52,155 nucleotides of DNA from Saccharothrix obliqua. Its GTDB lineage: Bacteria > Actinomycetota > Actinomycetes > Mycobacteriales > Pseudonocardiaceae. The position numbers and the translations under genes were made by a program. Positions within the stretch are counted from its first letter, which is position 1. Each line of letters opens with the position of its first letter. The notes beneath the pieces are model-generated. The model was given only the letters and a program-made list of their open reading frames with translations, searched no databases and was not told where the DNA came from. Of the stretch, positions 44,830 through 52,155 are shown one piece after another. The stretch lies in assembly GCF_019375475.1 (NCBI RefSeq), contig NZ_JAHXGQ010000020.1, positions 1 to 52,155 of the forward strand. The letters are read 5' to 3'.

Positions 44830-46962
44830 GTGAACGATCTGCCGGACGTTCGGAATGTCACCGGCGGTGGGAGCGTGGGACCGATCGTGCAGGCCGGTTC
44901 CATCGGTCACGTGTGGGTCCGCGAGTCGTCCGACCGCGTGCGGGTGCCACGTCAACTGCCGATGGCAGTGCGGGACTTCACCGGACGGGGGGAGTACCTC
45001 GCCGCGTTGGATGCCCTGCTCACCCGCGACGAGGACAGCGGCCGCGGCGCGGTGTTGATCTCGGCGCTGGACGGCACGGCGGGTGTCGGGAAGACCGCAT
45101 TGGCCGTGCACTGGGCACACGGCGTCCAACACCGGTTCCCCGGCGGCACGCTGTACGTGAACCTGCGTGGTTACGGCCCCGACGCCACGGCGGATCCGCG
45201 AGACGTGCTGGGTGGGTCCCTCGACGCGCTGGGCGTGCAGCGGGTACCGGCGGAATTGGAGTCACGGGCCGCGCTCTACCGGTCGGCGTTGGCGGGCCGC
45301 CGGGTGCTGGTCGTGCTGGACAACGCCGGCTCCGCCGGGCAGGTGCGCCCGCTGCTGCCCGGCGAGCCGGGGTGCCTGGTCGTGGTGACCAGCCGGGCGA
45401 GCCTGACCAGCCTGGTGATCGGTGAGGGCGCGACGCCGGTGACGCTGGACCTGCCCACCCCTGCCGAAGCGCTTGAGCTGGTGCGCACGGTCCTCGGTGA
45501 CTCGCGGGCCGACGCCGAACCCGAGGCGGTGGCCGAGTTGGTCGAGACCTGCGCTCGGCTCCCGCTGGCGCTGCGGATCGCGGCCGGACGCGTCGCGGCG
45601 CGCCCGCACCTGACGCTTGCCGAACTGGTCACCGAGTTGCGCAGCGACCCGGGGCGGTGGGACGCGTTGAGCGTCCCGACCGACGAGAACACCGCCGTGT
45701 GGTCCGTGTTTGGCTGGTCCTACCACCTGCTCGGCCCGGCCCAGGCACGGATGTTCCGCCGGCTCGGCCTGCACCCCGGCCCCGAGATCGGCGTGCACGC
45801 CGCCGCGGCTCTCGCCGGTACCGGGGTGACCGAGGCCAAGCGGCTGCTCGACGCCCTGGTCGAGGCGCACATGATCGAGCCGATCGCCCGCGACCGCTAC
45901 CGCCTCCACGACCTGCTGCGTGCTTACGCCGCCGGGCGGATGAACCACGATGAATCCCCGAAGGACCATGATGAGGCCATCCGAGCCGTGGTCGAGTGGT
46001 ACGTCCACCACTCCGTCATAGCGGCGAAGGCAATCGTGCCGGTGCTCACCGACTGGTTCGACACCGCCCCACCGAACTCCGTCGTCACACCCGGGATCCG
46101 GTTCGCCGACGCTGCCGAGGCGTGGGCCTGGGCCGAACGCGAGGAGGTCAACGCGTTCACCATCACCCGCGCGGCCGAGCACCATGCGTTGGACTGGTCG
46201 ACCGCCGCGATGGCTCGGGTCTTCACAGTGTTGCTGTCCATGCGGGGGTTGTGGGCAGAAGCACTCGCGATCTGCCAGGCAGGTCTGGCCGCGGCCCGCC
46301 GTCTCGGCGACCATGTCGGTGAGTGCCGACTGGTGCAGACCGCGGCGCACCTGCTTTGGCACTCCGGCGAGTTGGACGAGGCCGAGAGCACGATGCAGAC
46401 CGCGTTGGCGCTGGCGTACCACCTCGACGACCATCGGTTGATCACCGAGGTTTTGTTCCACCTGGGCTGGTTGTCCGTGGACCGCAAGCGGTACACGGTC
46501 GCCGTCGACTACCTGCTGGCCGCGGCGGCACTCGATCCCGGGATCCACAGCGGCAGGGTGGAGTACCTCATCGAGTGTCACCTCGGCGTGGCCCACAGCG
46601 GTCTGGGGGACCACGACAAAGCAAGCCGGCACATCGAGAACAGCCTCGCCCTGCTACGGCGGACCGGTTATCTCGGCGACGAGTCCCAAGTGCTGCTCCG
46701 GCTGGCACAAGCCCGACTGAGCGCCGGCGACCACCACGAAGCGATATCCCTCTGCGAACAAGCCCTCGACCGCGAGCACCACCCTTCCCATCCCCAGGAC
46801 CACGCCGCCATCCTCTACACCTTGGGCACCTCACTTCACCGCATCGGCGAGACCTCCCTCGCCATCCGGTCATGGCGTGCGGCCTTGGCGATCTTCGAGA
46901 AGTTCGGCGACCCCCGCACGGCCGACCTCTGCCGGCGGCTCGACCTCCTGGAGACCACCTAA
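44830..46962 (+). CDS. STAND NTPase with TPR region (AfsR/NB-ARC-like, no DNA-binding domain)
   Basis: A 710-aa signalling ATPase. A short N-terminal segment ('NVTGGGSVGPIVQAGSIGHV') resembles those of actinobacterial NB-ARC proteins; the NB-ARC domain follows with the P-loop 'DGTAGVGKTAL' (about 82-91), Walker B 'RRVLVVLDNAG', 'CLVVVTSRASL' sensor and 'LPLALRIAAGR'. The C-terminal half is TPR-like helices. The SARP/OmpR DNA-binding domain of AfsR is missing. GTG 44830 gives the typical 'NDLPDVRNV' start of this family; the frame is open upstream to 44758. It faces the PKS gene tail to tail. Such proteins act as switches in secondary-metabolism or defence; which one applies is not decided. 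Confidence 0.85.
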   Translation: MNDLPDVRNVTGGGSVGPIVQAGSIGHVWVRESSDRVRVPRQLPMAVRDFTGRGEYLAALDALLTRDEDSGRGAVLISALDGTAGVGKTALAVHWAHGVQHRFPGGTLYVNLRGYGPDATADPRDVLGGSLDALGVQRVPAELESRAALYRSALAGRRVLVVLDNAGSAGQVRPLLPGEPGCLVVVTSRASLTSLVIGEGATPVTLDLPTPAEALELVRTVLGDSRADAEPEAVAELVETCARLPLALRIAAGRVAARPHLTLAELVTELRSDPGRWDALSVPTDENTAVWSVFGWSYHLLGPAQARMFRRLGLHPGPEIGVHAAAALAGTGVTEAKRLLDALVEAHMIEPIARDRYRLHDLLRAYAAGRMNHDESPKDHDEAIRAVVEWYVHHSVIAAKAIVPVLTDWFDTAPPNSVVTPGIRFADAAEAWAWAEREEVNAFTITRAAEHHALDWSTAAMARVFTVLLSMRGLWAEALAICQAGLAAARRLGDHVGECRLVQTAAHLLWHSGELDEAESTMQTALALAYHLDDHRLITEVLFHLGWLSVDRKRYTVAVDYLLAAAALDPGIHSGRVEYLIECHLGVAHSGLGDHDKASRHIENSLALLRRTGYLGDESQVLLRLAQARLSAGDHHEAISLCEQALDREHHPSHPQDHAAILYTLGTSLHRIGETSLAIRSWRAALAIFEKFGDPRTADLCRRLDLLETT

Positions 46963-46963
46963 A

Positions 46964-46980
46964 CCGGCGAACCGCGCCGG
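46964..46980. terminator. short hairpin between convergent STAND and PKS genes
   Basis: CCGGCG (46964-46969), AACCG loop, CGCCGG (46975-46980): a 6-bp stem in the 23-nt gap between the two stop codons; weak bidirectional terminator candidate. Confidence 0.35.
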
Positions 46981-46985
46981 CACCG

Positions 46986-49900
46986 TCATGCCGGAACTCC
47001 ACGCCCACCGACCTTCGAGCACCACGTGACGATGGCCTCCGCGACGTGGTCCGCGTGACGGGACATGATGGTGAAGTGGTCGCCTGGCAGGGTGATCCGC
47101 TCGTGCGGCCCCGGCCACTCGTGTCGCCACTCGTCGTCGGCCAGCGGTTGCTCGCCTTCCGGGGTCTCCGGCGGGTCGGCGGCTTCCAGCATCAGGACCG
47201 GCGTGGTGAGGTCCTGGTCGACCTCCCATTCGCCGTTGTGCAGTCCGATGTAGAGCACCGACGCGGTGATCTTCTCGAACGAGTAGTTCTCCGGCCGCGT
47301 GACCGCCTGGTACTGCCGCTGGAAGAACGCCTGGAGCCGCAACGGGATGCGGTCGCTGGTGTAGGTGTCCACCAGCACCACGCCGAGCGGCGGGTTGCCG
47401 GACCGTTCCAGGGCCGCGGTGACGGCGTGGGCCTGGGCGCCGCCCGACGAGTAACCCACCAGCAGGTACGGCTTGCCGCCTGCCTGGTCGCGCACGACCG
47501 AGGCGAGCACGTCGACCAGCGCGGACCACGAGGACGCCACGGGGGCGTCGGTCTCGTACCCGGGCGGCACGACGACCGTCACGTCGGCCTTGCCGGTGAA
47601 CTCGGCCGACAGGGAGCTGAAGTTCAACGCCGGTTCCCACGTCGAGATCGACGGCAGGCAGATCAGCTTCGGCAGCTCGTCACCCTCGGCCAGCGGGACC
47701 ACGCGCACACCGGCGACCAATTCGGCCCGGGTCTCCCCACGCGTGCGCACCGCCGCCGCGGCCTCGGCCAGCGCGGTGGCGGCCGGGTGCAGGCCGCGGC
47801 CGACCAGTTCGGCGTAGACGGCGACGAGATCGCGGTTCGCGCTCGGCGCGGGCTCGCGGCGCTCCACGCGATCGAGCAGGTCACGGGCCGCCGCACGCGG
47901 TGTCTCGTGGTCGAAGACGAACGTCACCGGCAACGGCACGCCGATGGCCCGGCTGAGCCGGTTCCGCAGCTCCACGGCGGTCAGCGAGTCGAAGCCCGCT
48001 TCGCGGAACGCCTTGGTCGGGGTGAGCCCGCCGGCGTCCGCGGCGTGCCCCAGCACCACCGCCGCCTCCCGCCGCACGAGGTCGGTCAACACCTCCACCT
48101 TCGCACCGGCGTCCAACCCGGTCAGGACGGGCGCACCGGGCGTGGTCGCACGGGGCGCGAGGTGACGCAGCACCGGGTCGAGCCCGCCGGACCGCGCCAG
48201 CTCCCGCAGCGCCCGCCGGTCGGGCAGCACGGGCACGAGCACCGGCTCCGGCGAGGCCAACGCGGCGTCGAACACCCGCAGCGCCTCGTCGGACGCCATG
48301 AGCCGCAAACCGGAACGGGCCGTCCACTGCGCCTCGCGTGCCGCCCGCTGCTCGTCGCCGCCGTCGTAGGTCCACAGCCCCCACGCCAGGGAGGTGGCGG
48401 GCAGGCCGGCGGCGTGGCGGCGGGCCGCGAGCGCGTCCAGGAACGCGTTGGCGGCGGCGTAGTTGCCCTGGCCGGGACTGCTCAGCACGCCCGCGGCCGA
48501 GGAGAACAACACGAAAGCGGCGAGGTCGAGGTCACGGGTGAGTTCGTCCAGGTGCACGGCCGCGTCCACCTTCGGCCGCAGCACGGCGTCGAGCCGCGTG
48601 CCGTCGAGGTCGCCGATCAACGCGTCGTCGAACACGCCCGCGGTGTGGATCACCGCCGTCAACCGGTCCACACCGGCGACCAGGTCACGCGCCGCCGCCC
48701 GATCGGCGACGTCGCACGCGACGACCCGGACGCGTGCCCCGGCAGCCACCAGCCGCTCCCGCAACGACTCCGCACCCGGCGCGTGCTCGCCCCGCCGGGA
48801 CGCCAAAACGAGGTCACGCACACCGTGCCGCGCGACCAGGTGTTCGGCCACGACGCCGCCGAGCGTGCCGGTGCCGCCGGTGATCAGGACCGCACCCCCG
48901 GGGTCCAGGCGCGGGACGCGGTCGGCGGGCGCGGACCGGGACAATGCCGGGACCAGGACCCGGCCGTCGCGCACCGCGACCTGCCAGGCCGCGGTGTCGA
49001 GCACGGCGGGCAACTCCGCCGCGAGTGGCAGGTCCACCAGGCGGAACCGCTCCGGTGCTTCGGCCTGCGCGCTGCGCACCAGACCCCACACCGCGGCGGC
49101 GACCGGGTCGGTCCACGCGTCGGTCGTGGCGACGACCAAACGCGCAGGCCCGGTCAGGAACCTTTGCAGCGCAACAAGAACCTCACCGAGCACCTGACGG
49201 GCGCGGGTCGGCTCGTCACCGGTGCCGTGCGGCACGCGCAGCAAAACCCAGGGCTCGTCACCGGTCGCGTCGGCGACCGATGGGATCCGCACCGTGCCGA
49301 TGGGCGCGGGTGACAGCGGTTCCCACCGCACGACGAACGGCGTCGGCGCGTTCGCCAACGGGCGGATGACCACCGACCCGACCGTCAGGACCGGCGCGCC
49401 GTCGGCGTCGGCGAGTGCCAGGGCCAGGCCGTCGGACGTGGTCGAGAGCCGCACCCGCGCGGCCGTTCCGGCGCGGTCGTGGACCGTGACCCGGTTCCAC
49501 GCCAACCCGATACCGGGCTCACCGCCGACGCGGAACGCGGGGTGGAACGCGGCGTCGAGCAGTGCCGGGTGCACCGCGTACCCGGCGGGGTCGGTGTCGA
49601 CGGCGATCTCCCCGTACCACGCGCCCTCGGCCTCCCACGCGGCCCGCAACCCCTGGAAGGCGGGGCCGTAGTCGTACCCGGCGTCGGCGAGCGCCGCGTA
49701 GAAGTCGCCGAGATCGGCCTCCCGCGCGCCGGCGGGTGGCCACGCGGTCAGCGCCACCGGCGGATCGCCTTGCACGGCAAGCGTTCCGGTGGCGTGCCGC
49801 GTCCACTCGCCGTCCACGCGGGAGTGCACCTCGAACGGCCGTTCCCCGGCGGCGTCGCGGTCGCCGACGACCACCTGGACCAGCGGCTGGTCCGCGTCGC

Positions 49901-52155
49901 CGAGCACCAGCGGCCTGCCGACCACCAGTTCCCGGACCACGGGGCAGCCGACCCGTTGGCCTGCTTGCAGGGCCAGTTCCACGAACAGCGACCCGGGCGC
50001 CGACACCGCGCCGGAGATCACGTGGTCGCCCAGCCACGGGTGCTGCTCGCGGGACAGCCGCCCGGTCAGCACGAGGCCGTCCGCCGCCGGGTCCTCCACG
50101 GCGGCACCGAGGACCGGGTGCCGCACCGCGTCCAGGCCCACCCGCGCGAGGTCGCCGGTCGCGGCCGGGCCGGGTGCGAGCCAGTACCTGCCGCGCTCGA
50201 ACACCGTGGTGGGCACGGCCGCCGGTGCCGCGGTGGGCAGCACGGCCGGCCAGTGCACGGTCCCGCCGTGCGCGAACACCTCGGCCAGGGACCGCACGAA
50301 CCGGTCCACCCCGCCGTCGTCGCGACGCAGCGTGCCGACGACGGCGGCCGGGGTGTCCGCGAGCGTGCCCGAGATCGACGCCGTCAGCACCGGGTGCGTG
50401 CTGACCTCGACGAACAGGCCGAAGCCCTGGTCGCCGAGCACGTCGATCGCGTCGGCGAACCGGACCCGGCCGCACAGGTTGCGCCCCCAGTACCCGGCGT
50501 CGATCGGCGTCCGCACCCACTCCGCGTCCACAGTGGACAGCCACGGCACGGTGGGCGTGCGGCCACGCACGTCCGCCAGCAGCTCGACCACCTTCGCCGC
50601 GATCGGTTCCGCGTGCCGGGTGTGCGAGGCGAACGACGCGGCCACCCGGCGCACGCGCACGTCCCGCTCCCGGTAGTGCCGCTCGGCCTCGGCGATCGCG
50701 TCGTGGCCGCCCGCGAGGACCACGGAATCGGGCCCGTTCACGGCGGCGATCTCGACGTCGTCCCAGTCACGCACGTCGCGCTCGGCCCGCGCCACGCCCA
50801 CCGCGACGGTCAGCAGGCCGCCACCGCGACCCAGTTCGGCACCGGTCGCGCTGCGCAACGCGACGACCTTCGCGGCGTCCTCCAGCGTCAACGCGCCCGC
50901 CACGCACGCGGCGGCGATCTCGCCCTGCGAGTGGCCGACCACGGCGTCCGGCTCGACCCCGCGGGAACGCAGCAGCGCGGCCAACGACACCACCACCGCG
51001 AACGTCACCGGTTGCAGCACCTCGACGCGGTCCAGCGAACCCGCGCCGAGCACGACGTCCCGCAGCGAGAAGTCCACGTACGGCGACAGCGCGCGCTCGC
51101 ACTCCTCCATGCGCGCGGCGAAGACGGGCTGCGACTCCCACAGCTCCCGCCCCATCCCGACCCACTGCGCACCCTGGCCCGGGAACACGAACACCGTCCT
51201 CGGGTTCTCCGCCGCGACACCGGTCACCACGTCCGGCGAGGACCGGGCCGCGGCGAGGTCACGCAGCCCGGCGACCGCGTCGGCACCGACGACCACGGCG
51301 CGGTGCTCCCAGCGCGCCCGCGCGGTGGCCAGCGTCCACGCCGCGCCGGCTCGCGACGGCGGCAGGTGGTCGGCCAGCCGCGCGGCCAGCGCGGCCAGCG
51401 CCGACGCGCTGCGCGCGGACAACACCAGCGGCAACGGGCCGTCCGGTTCGGTGACCGGCTCGCGCTCGACGGCGGGTGCTTCCTCCAGCACGGCGTGCGC
51501 GTTCGTGCCGGACACGCCGAACGACGACACGGCGGCTCGCCGTGGACGGCCGTTCGCCTGCCACGGCACGGGTTCGGTCAGCAGCTCCACCGCACCCGTC
51601 GACCAGTCCACCCGGTCGGTCGGGCGGTCCACGTGCAGCGTGCGCGGCAGCAGGTCGTGCCGCATGGCCAACACCATCTTGATCACACCGACGACACCGG
51701 CCGCCGACTGGGTGTGGCCGAGGTTGGACTTCACCGAGCCCAACCACAACGGCCGAACCCGCTCCTGCCCGTACACCGCCAGGATCGCCTGCGCCTCGAT
51801 CGGATCACCCAACACCGTCCCGGTGCCGTGCGCCTCCACAACATCCACATCGGACGGATCAAGCCGGGCGCTGCGCAACGCCTGGCGGATCACGCGCTGC
51901 TGAGCCGGACCATTCGGCGCGGTCAGCCCGTTCGACGCACCGTCCTGGTTCACCGCCGAACCACGCACCACGGCCAAGATCTCCCGACCGTCGCGCTGAG
52001 CATCCGACAACCGTTGCAACACCAGCACACCGACGCCCTCCGACCAGCCGGTGCCGTCCGCACCGGCCGCGAAGGACTTGCACAACCCGTCGGACGCCAA
52101 CCCGCCCTGCTTGGACAACTCGGTGAACATCCCCGGCGTCGCCATCACGGTCACG
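46986..52155 (-). CDS. modular type I polyketide synthase, terminal module (5' end outside the window)
   Basis: The visible 1,722 aa run KS (C-terminal part, 1-225; 'VEAHGTGTVLGDP' and 'KSNLGHTQSAAG' present, active Cys beyond the edge), AT (about 315-615), DH (about 665-930), KR (about 1085-1310), ACP (about 1350-1425, 'GFDSLTAVEL') and TE (about 1490-1722). AT has GHSQGE and 'SFASH' in place of YASH/HAFH, predicting methylmalonyl-CoA. DH has HVISGAVSAP and 'LLDAAFH', intact. KR has 'GGTGTLGG', Ser/Tyr ('GNYAAAN') and 'VFDDA', a B-type LDD variant. TE has GYSSGG, Asp of 'VLVDTY' and His of 'GDHFTI'. The chain should end as a 2-methyl-2-enoyl unit and leave as lactone or acid. The reading frame is open at the window edge. 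Confidence 0.95.
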   Translation of the reverse strand, partial: VTVMATPGMFTELSKQGGLASDGLCKSFAAGADGTGWSEGVGVLVLQRLSDAQRDGREILAVVRGSAVNQDGASNGLTAPNGPAQQRVIRQALRSARLDPSDVDVVEAHGTGTVLGDPIEAQAILAVYGQERVRPLWLGSVKSNLGHTQSAAGVVGVIKMVLAMRHDLLPRTLHVDRPTDRVDWSTGAVELLTEPVPWQANGRPRRAAVSSFGVSGTNAHAVLEEAPAVEREPVTEPDGPLPLVLSARSASALAALAARLADHLPPSRAGAAWTLATARARWEHRAVVVGADAVAGLRDLAAARSSPDVVTGVAAENPRTVFVFPGQGAQWVGMGRELWESQPVFAARMEECERALSPYVDFSLRDVVLGAGSLDRVEVLQPVTFAVVVSLAALLRSRGVEPDAVVGHSQGEIAAACVAGALTLEDAAKVVALRSATGAELGRGGGLLTVAVGVARAERDVRDWDDVEIAAVNGPDSVVLAGGHDAIAEAERHYRERDVRVRRVAASFASHTRHAEPIAAKVVELLADVRGRTPTVPWLSTVDAEWVRTPIDAGYWGRNLCGRVRFADAIDVLGDQGFGLFVEVSTHPVLTASISGTLADTPAAVVGTLRRDDGGVDRFVRSLAEVFAHGGTVHWPAVLPTAAPAAVPTTVFERGRYWLAPGPAATGDLARVGLDAVRHPVLGAAVEDPAADGLVLTGRLSREQHPWLGDHVISGAVSAPGSLFVELALQAGQRVGCPVVRELVVGRPLVLGDADQPLVQVVVGDRDAAGERPFEVHSRVDGEWTRHATGTLAVQGDPPVALTAWPPAGAREADLGDFYAALADAGYDYGPAFQGLRAAWEAEGAWYGEIAVDTDPAGYAVHPALLDAAFHPAFRVGGEPGIGLAWNRVTVHDRAGTAARVRLSTTSDGLALALADADGAPVLTVGSVVIRPLANAPTPFVVRWEPLSPAPIGTVRIPSVADATGDEPWVLLRVPHGTGDEPTRARQVLGEVLVALQRFLTGPARLVVATTDAWTDPVAAAVWGLVRSAQAEAPERFRLVDLPLAAELPAVLDTAAWQVAVRDGRVLVPALSRSAPADRVPRLDPGGAVLITGGTGTLGGVVAEHLVARHGVRDLVLASRRGEHAPGAESLRERLVAAGARVRVVACDVADRAAARDLVAGVDRLTAVIHTAGVFDDALIGDLDGTRLDAVLRPKVDAAVHLDELTRDLDLAAFVLFSSAAGVLSSPGQGNYAAANAFLDALAARRHAAGLPATSLAWGLWTYDGGDEQRAAREAQWTARSGLRLMASDEALRVFDAALASPEPVLVPVLPDRRALRELARSGGLDPVLRHLAPRATTPGAPVLTGLDAGAKVEVLTDLVRREAAVVLGHAADAGGLTPTKAFREAGFDSLTAVELRNRLSRAIGVPLPVTFVFDHETPRAAARDLLDRVERREPAPSANRDLVAVYAELVGRGLHPAATALAEAAAAVRTRGETRAELVAGVRVVPLAEGDELPKLICLPSISTWEPALNFSSLSAEFTGKADVTVVVPPGYETDAPVASSWSALVDVLASVVRDQAGGKPYLLVGYSSGGAQAHAVTAALERSGNPPLGVVLVDTYTSDRIPLRLQAFFQRQYQAVTRPENYSFEKITASVLYIGLHNGEWEVDQDLTTPVLMLEAADPPETPEGEQPLADDEWRHEWPGPHERITLPGDHFTIMSRHADHVAEAIVTWCSKVGGRGVPA

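Noticed and set aside
46323..49313. 996-codon + strand open frame over the PKS and STAND genes
   Set aside because: It runs through parts of two genes whose motifs are unambiguous, and its translation has only Arg/His/Gln/Pro-rich low-complexity sequence.
1..52155. CRISPR arrays, tRNA/rRNA genes, transposases, integrases, attachment sites
   Set aside because: Looked for and not seen; the repeats found are gene-internal (90 and 180 bp) and have no spacer structure.

Overview
The window is very G+C-rich chromosomal DNA from an actinomycete. Gene style (GTG/TTG starts, leaderless promoters, a LAXTG-type cell-wall anchor, a StrR-type regulator, STAND regulators, modular PKS) points to a Streptomyces- or Saccharothrix/Lentzea-like organism; this is inference, as no rRNA or marker gene is present. 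No tRNA, rRNA, CRISPR array, transposase or integrase was seen.

Region 1 (about 1-11.6 kb) looks like the right part of a specialised-metabolite cluster. On the + strand are a free-standing condensation domain, a carrier protein, an LgtC-like GT8 glycosyltransferase, a short class II DAHP synthase and a StrR-type ParB-fold regulator. On the - strand are a GMC oxidoreductase, an SDR, a GH36 alpha-galactosidase and an O-methyltransferase. A perfect 14-bp inverted repeat that closely resembles the StrR operator lies upstream of the GMC gene (11525-11560), which would tie the two arms together. GT8 plus GH36 suggests alpha-galactosylation followed by de-galactosylation of an intermediate.

Region 2 (11.6-22.4 kb) looks like housekeeping or surface functions: a kinase-fold protein, a VOC protein, a small secreted protein, an 825-aa LAXTG-anchored surface protein with an SdrD-B-like domain, a membrane-anchored protein, a beta-helix lipoprotein, a Tat/lipoprotein DyP peroxidase, and a LuxR regulator.

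Region 3 (22.6-34.3 kb) is a tailoring, efflux and regulation island: an orphan OmpR-type regulator, a second O-methyltransferase, an SDR-fold protein that has lost its catalytic residues and is translationally coupled to a TetR repressor, a divergent DHA2-type MFS pump with two palindromic operators between them, two paralogous ABM-like genes that overlap tail to tail, a translationally coupled operon (SDR, acyltransferase, flavin reductase, ABM), a P450 and a C-terminally short enoyl-CoA hydratase.

Region 4 (34.6-39.2 kb) is the most unusual part: a divergent four-gene locus encoding an acidic small protein, a 350-aa protein with an aerolysin-like Ser/Thr/Gln-rich hairpin region, a trefoil-like protein, and a 611-aa ricin-type lectin fused to a seven-bladed FG-GAP propeller. 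None has a signal peptide. I propose an undescribed pore-former/lectin system, as a hypothesis from sequence character only.

Region 5 (39.3-52.2 kb) holds an LLM flavin oxidoreductase, a GAF-SpoIIE phosphatase, a DUF1062 protein, a CxxC-containing unknown protein, a STAND/TPR regulator and, at the right edge, the last module of a modular type I PKS (KS-AT-DH-KR-ACP-TE) that runs out of the window. Its motifs predict methylmalonyl extension, reduction and dehydration, then thioesterase release. This marks the edge of a second biosynthetic cluster.
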